Shown here: piece by piece, positions 33,082 to 36,907 of the stretch
Position numbering within the stretch: position 1 is the first letter of the stretch
How the letters are laid out: every line of letters starts with the position of its first letter
Assembly (NCBI GenBank): GCA_025454525.1
Contig: JALOOG010000077.1
Coordinates: forward strand, 1-36,907
DNA: 36,907 nt
Origin: Anaerolineae bacterium
GTDB lineage: Bacteria; Chloroflexota; Anaerolineae; Aggregatilineales; Phototrophicaceae
Reading direction: 5' to 3'
Position numbers and translations under genes: made by a program
Notes under the pieces: generated by a model
Told to the model about the DNA's origin: nothing
The model's database searches: none
The model's input: only the letters and a program-made list of their open reading frames with translations

Positions 33082-34398
33082 CTACCCTTTCCAACCATCT
33101 AATTGTTCATCTAACAAATTACCTAAGCGGGCGGCCGTCAAATCACTTAGATCCGAGAGGCGTTGCTCTGGAGTCATGGCTGCTACGATCCGTTTAGCCG
33201 TTTCCCAGAGGTTAATCGCTCGCACGATCTCTCCGCGTCCGGCGTAGAGGATGCCTAACAAATACGCCCCTAACGCATGATCGCGCCGACTATACAGGGC
33301 GGCCCGTAAGGCCTGTATCGCCTCCTCAAAGTTGCCTTCTTCCTGATAGACCAAGGCCCGCAAATAATACGCATCTGCCCACAATGGATCAAGGCGCATG
33401 GCGGTATCAAGGTAACGATGCGCCTGTTCAGTTTGTTGGCGATCAGCGTACACACACGCTAATAACGTCCATCCCGGTGCATGGTCAGGTTGTACGGTTA
33501 ACCATTGTTTTAAGAGGTATTCGGTCAATGCGCCACGTTCTTCACGGTGTGCTTTCACCGCGTCTTGATAAGTTGGCAAAGTGGGCGCAACTGATACCGA
33601 GGCGGCTAATTGGCCGGTTTCGATCCGCTTCTGATAGACGGGTAAGCCCGGAAACTGATTCAAGATCCAGCCATTGCGCTGTTGACGCACGCTTTCCGAT
33701 GCCCCTAACACCAACCATCCGCCCGCGATCAGCGCTTCATGTAACATCGCCTCAATGCGGACGGCGCGGGTAGGCGCGAAATACAACAACACATTGCGAC
33801 AAAAGATCACATCCACTTGTGTGTAGGGCGTGGGATCTAAGAGATTAGCATATTCAAATGTCACCATATCACGAATCGTGTGCTTGACCTGAATGCCGTT
33901 GGCGGTCTCTTCAAAATAGCGTCCGGATTGCTCACCGCGTTGTCGAAATGACCATGGGCGATAGATCCCATGACGGGCGATCTCTAATGCGCGGGTCGAT
34001 ATATCTGTCCCGATCAAGCGGATTGTCCATGCCGATCGATCGGGTAACAATTCATCTAAAGCGATCGCGATCGAATAGACTTCTTCACCGGTTGAACAGC
34101 CAACGCACCAGATCGTCAGGGTTTGTTTGTTGCGTTGGGTTTGCAAGAGGCGCGGAAAAAGGTGGGTACGGTAGTGCGGATCGCGAAAAAAATAGGTTTC
34201 ACCGATCGCTAAGGTGCGGATCACCTTCTGCCAGAGCGCTGAAGTCAGATCATCCGACCGTAAGTGGTGTGCTAATTCAGCAAGATCCCCGCGTGTCAAC
34301 GATTGTAATAAGGGAGCGAGATCGGGGTAACGTTGGGGATGTACCGCGAGTCCGGTGCGCGTTTCGATCACATTGGCAAGGTCGGTTAGGGTGGTCAT
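33082..34398 (-). CDS. cheR: CheR-type protein methyltransferase with C-terminal TPRs
   Basis: This 438-residue protein has the all-helical CheR N-domain (about 1-75), a SAM-dependent methyltransferase domain (about 80-270) with the binding motif VGCSTGEEVYS and the family strings AIGETYFFRDP, GTDIS and VIFCRNVLLYF, and then a C-terminal part with TPR repeats (about 290-420). CheR methylates glutamates on chemoreceptors or on regulator proteins. No chemoreceptor, CheB or CheA is in the window, so a signalling role outside classical chemotaxis is possible. A TPR tail is known in some CheR proteins that bind receptors or polarity factors. The start ATG is at 34398. Confidence 0.9.
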   Translation of the reverse strand: MTTLTDLANVIETRTGLAVHPQRYPDLAPLLQSLTRGDLAELAHHLRSDDLTSALWQKVIRTLAIGETYFFRDPHYRTHLFPRLLQTQRNKQTLTIWCVGCSTGEEVYSIAIALDELLPDRSAWTIRLIGTDISTRALEIARHGIYRPWSFRQRGEQSGRYFEETANGIQVKHTIRDMVTFEYANLLDPTPYTQVDVIFCRNVLLYFAPTRAVRIEAMLHEALIAGGWLVLGASESVRQQRNGWILNQFPGLPVYQKRIETGQLAASVSVAPTLPTYQDAVKAHREERGALTEYLLKQWLTVQPDHAPGWTLLACVYADRQQTEQAHRYLDTAMRLDPLWADAYYLRALVYQEEGNFEEAIQALRAALYSRRDHALGAYLLGILYAGRGEIVRAINLWETAKRIVAAMTPEQRLSDLSDLTAARLGNLLDEQLDGWKG

Positions 34399-34515
34399 AG
34401 AGTCATCAGCATGTGCGAGTGATAGGGGTATTATGCTATGTTTTTGCGCTTTAAGCCAAGTGATCGGTAAACGGCCGCCGCTCCATCCAAAAGGCTAGAA
34501 CAGCGGCCAACTAAT

Positions 34516-36228
34516 TTAAGCGAGTTGGGCTTCTAATTGATCGATCGTCTGTTCGATCAACTTGGTCGCGTGGGCCATGGTTTCCGCATCAAATGCGAAT
34601 TTGACTCCGGTGGCGGCGTATAACTCATGTAGGTTTTTTGTGCCACCTAAGGCGAGTCCACGGCGGTAGGCCTTGACGGCCTCGGCTTGATCGTGTCGGG
34701 CGTTGGCCCACACTTGCACCGCGCCTAATTGTGCTAGACCATATTCCACATAGTAGAACGGATAGCGGTAAATATGCTGCTTGCGATGCCAGCCGGTCAT
34801 CTTGATGTCCTCTAGGCCGGTGTAATCGGCAGCGACCATAAAACGATCCCACAATTCGGCCCATTTTTGATCACAGGCAGCGGGATCGGCCGCCGCGTCT
34901 CCTCCGCCATAAGCCCAATGTTGGAAGCTATCGACCACCGCCATATAGGGCCAGAAGAACAGGATTTTTTCCAGGTGTTCGATCCGATCCCGGGCGGCCT
35001 CTTGATCCGTGAAATACCCACCATTGGCGTGATTCAAATAGGGTGCGGCCAACAATTCCATTGCCATTGAAGCGACTTCCGCATATTCGATCGGATAATC
35101 GCGTTGTTGACGGTATGGCAATTGTGCTAAGGTCTCGAAGTTGTGGAAGGCGTGTCCGATCTCATGCAACAAGGTTCGCACATCTTCACGAGTGCCAACC
35201 GCATTCATAAATACAAAGGGTCGTTGTGTGAGTGGATACCCCGTGCAGTAGGCACCGGGGCTCTTGCCTTTGCGATTCGGCAAGTCCAAAAGATCCTCTT
35301 GACGCATGATCGCATAATACGCACCTAATTGTGGGTCGACATGATTGAAGATCGCTTCGGCTTTAGCGGCGAACTCATCGATCGTCTCGTAGGGGCGGAT
35401 GATCTCACGGCCTTCTGGGTCAACCGCTAAATCCCATGGACGCAAGCGCTCCAAGCCTAAGCGCTCGCGGCGGCGTTCATTGCGTTTACGGACGGCCGGA
35501 ATCACCACGGTTTCGATCGCATGATGAAAGGTTTCGCAATCCTGGGGGGTGTAATCATAGCGGTGGAATTGTTGCCAACGGAAATCACGATAGTTATCGA
35601 ATCCCGCGTTACGGGCCATTTCAGCGCGGTTATGGAACAATTGTGACCAGATTGTATTGATCGCGGTACGATCTTGTAACCACCGCCCCATCATTAACCG
35701 CCATGCTTGTTCGCGTACTGGGCGATCTCGGTCTTGTAGGGCTTTGTTCAACTGTAATAGGGTGACTTCCTCACCTTGCCATTGCACCGTTTGTGCGCCA
35801 GTGATCTTGGCATATTCCAAACCTAACTCTTGTTCTTTGGTGCTAAGTGGGATGTTGGCCTCACGGAACAAGGCGACCTCAGTCCGCATCTTCTTCAAGG
35901 GGAGTTCGAGTCCGTCCGGAGTCAGGCCGCTCTGGAGTAGTTTTTTATTCATCTCATTCGCGGCCTGAGTCACTTTGGGATATACCGTAGCTAAAAGGTG
36001 TTTGAGGCGGGCTTCGGCTGCGTTATCAGCGGTGTCTTGAGTGGTCGCAACGCGGGCGCGAGAGAAGATCTCACCGATAATGTTTTCTAACGCTGTCCAA
36101 TCAGTTAGCCATTGTTCAATGTTGTCGGGGCCGATCTCGCAATTGAGTAACACTTGATAATACGGCTCAATTTCGGCGATCGTCCATGATTTTACCGCGT
36201 CAAACGTCTTGGGAAGGGTATCAAACAT
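34516..36228 (-). CDS. M3 family oligoendopeptidase
   Basis: The 570-residue enzyme has the M3 zinc motif HEIGH (355-359) with third ligand E384, 29 residues after the first His as in thimet-type peptidases. The N-terminal helical part and MFDTLPKTF start fit the PepF (M3B) subfamily. It should be a cytoplasmic oligopeptidase that trims short peptides. A promoter is seen at 36270-36298, on the opposite strand to the gene at 36405. AAAGGA lies a little far (11 bases) from ATG 36228. Confidence 0.93.
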   Translation of the reverse strand: MFDTLPKTFDAVKSWTIAEIEPYYQVLLNCEIGPDNIEQWLTDWTALENIIGEIFSRARVATTQDTADNAAEARLKHLLATVYPKVTQAANEMNKKLLQSGLTPDGLELPLKKMRTEVALFREANIPLSTKEQELGLEYAKITGAQTVQWQGEEVTLLQLNKALQDRDRPVREQAWRLMMGRWLQDRTAINTIWSQLFHNRAEMARNAGFDNYRDFRWQQFHRYDYTPQDCETFHHAIETVVIPAVRKRNERRRERLGLERLRPWDLAVDPEGREIIRPYETIDEFAAKAEAIFNHVDPQLGAYYAIMRQEDLLDLPNRKGKSPGAYCTGYPLTQRPFVFMNAVGTREDVRTLLHEIGHAFHNFETLAQLPYRQQRDYPIEYAEVASMAMELLAAPYLNHANGGYFTDQEAARDRIEHLEKILFFWPYMAVVDSFQHWAYGGGDAAADPAACDQKWAELWDRFMVAADYTGLEDIKMTGWHRKQHIYRYPFYYVEYGLAQLGAVQVWANARHDQAEAVKAYRRGLALGGTKNLHELYAATGVKFAFDAETMAHATKLIEQTIDQLEAQLA

Positions 36229-36269
36229 CAGGTTATTCGTCCTTTAAAACAATTTTAACGTTTAAAGGG

Positions 36270-36298
36270 AGTATAACCGATTTGAGGCGCGTTGACGA
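36270..36298 (-). promoter_or_regulatory. Promoter of the M3 oligoendopeptidase gene
   Basis: On the minus strand TCGTCA (-35, 36293-36298) and TATACT (-10, 36270-36275) are exactly 17 bases apart, about 42 bases before the start codon. The -10 matches consensus at five of six positions. Confidence 0.6.
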
Positions 36299-36343
36299 CT
36301 GTTTTTGCGATCACAGTGGGGTTAGCCATGGGGTAAGCGTCGG

Positions 36344-36372
36344 TTGCGTGTCAGATCAAAACGGCGTAAAGT
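36344..36372 (+). promoter_or_regulatory. Promoter of the right-edge secreted protein (copy 2 of a repeated cassette)
   Basis: TTGCGT (36344-36349) and TAAAGT (36367-36372) are 17 bases apart. The 67 bases before the ATG match the region before 13485 (opposite strand) with three differences, so the same regulation is likely. Confidence 0.65.
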
Positions 36373-36404
36373 AGGATTAATGTTGATCGATCCGAAGGAC
36401 GGTT

Positions 36405-36907
36405 ATGAAGCGCTATGACCGCATCCCGATCCCGCTGTTACTCTTGTTGATCATCGTCCTGTTCGCACGCTCCGCCGCGCAAGACGACTTGATCCCTCTG
36501 CCCACCGATGAAAGCACCGCCGATCTTGAGTTTACGCCGCTGTTCATCACCGAGACTCCCATCGTCGAAACCAGACCCATTATCACAGATCCGCTAACCT
36601 TGATCACGCCATTGGATAGCACCACGACGATCTTGTCTTGGACAGCACATCCCGACGCGGTGATGTACCGCGTGATCTTCTCGCGAGAGGGTCAAACGGT
36701 GTTACGAGTTCGCGTGAATCCGATCAGTTGTGCAAATGGGATCTGTACGTTAGACCTCACAGCGCATCCGCGCACGATTGGTTTGCAAAGGGGTATACGT
36801 TACCGTTGGCATGTCCAAGCGATCTTACCGGATCAACGAGTCACGAGTCCCGTTTCACGGATTCGACTCTATTCTCCCGTCATCTCTCTGAGTTCAGGGT
36901 GCGAAAT
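36405..36907 (+). CDS. Secreted protein, partial; leader copied from the metallopeptidase gene, then FN3-like domain
   Basis: The gene starts at ATG 36405 with AAGGA before it and runs off the window. A signal peptide (about 1-26, ending ARSAAQ) leads to QDDLIPLPT and FITETP, which match the 11233-13485 protein at 24 of 26 residues between 26 and 51. After this it differs fully: about residues 65-165 look like a fibronectin type III-like beta sandwich (TTTILSWTAHPDAVMYRV, then RYRWHVQA). The function is unknown; the rest of the protein lies to the right of the window. Confidence 0.75.
   Translation, partial: MKRYDRIPIPLLLLLIIVLFARSAAQDDLIPLPTDESTADLEFTPLFITETPIVETRPIITDPLTLITPLDSTTTILSWTAHPDAVMYRVIFSREGQTVLRVRVNPISCANGICTLDLTAHPRTIGLQRGIRYRWHVQAILPDQRVTSPVSRIRLYSPVISLSSGCE

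Noticed and set aside
1-36907. CRISPR arrays, tRNA or rRNA genes, insertion sequences, integrases
   Set aside because: I looked for regularly spaced repeats, tRNA-like cloverleaf ends and transposase motifs such as DDE catalytic strings and found none; the duplications seen carry no transposase or terminal inverted repeats.

Overview
The window looks like a chromosomal piece of a filamentous or biofilm-type Chloroflexota bacterium, probably Anaerolineae-like. The reasons are the many secreted proteins with Thr/Pro-rich linkers of the TPTPTP type, the WD40/TolB-like secreted propellers, the SH3b and glycoside hydrolase architectures, and a Flp-type pilin signal, with no outer-membrane lipoprotein biogenesis genes beyond one LolD-like ATPase. 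This assignment is inference from style; there is no rRNA or other phylogenetic marker except era, moaA and gmk. The tetranucleotide GATC is very over-represented in most genes: I counted 28 in the 1,068 bases of the ygfZ-like gene, where about 4 would be expected by chance.

Left part (1-18.8 kb) is an envelope/secretome region. It holds a small exported protein; three adjacent minus-strand secreted or anchored glycoside hydrolases with the same catalytic barrel on three different N-terminal anchors; an AT-richer patch with two tiny ORFs and a secreted propeller; two tandem-duplicated WD40 proteins; a beta-helix plus zinc-metallopeptidase protein; and, on the plus strand, a 1,589-residue protein that starts with a perfect Flp-pilin processing motif and continues as a giant beta-rich ectodomain.

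Middle part (18.9-28.1 kb) has a plus-strand run of guanylate kinase, NACHT-HEAT STAND NTPase and YgfZ-like protein, then minus-strand moaA, a TolB-like protein, an ABC exporter, an MFS transporter and a small unknown protein. The NACHT-HEAT gene is a compositional mosaic: its NTPase half is host-like, its HEAT half is AT-rich and GATC-poor.

Right part (28.5-36.9 kb) is mostly housekeeping: a membrane protein, an unknown and era in one operon with a clear promoter, then a DUF5996-like protein, a LolD-type ATPase, a small HEAT protein behind a structured leader, CheR with TPRs, a small partner, and an M3B oligopeptidase. At the right edge a second secreted protein begins. Its promoter and leader are copies, in inverted orientation, of those of the metallopeptidase gene at 11.2-13.5 kb. 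This copied regulatory cassette, the 1.44-kb tandem duplication and the mosaic NACHT gene are the main signs of recent rearrangement.
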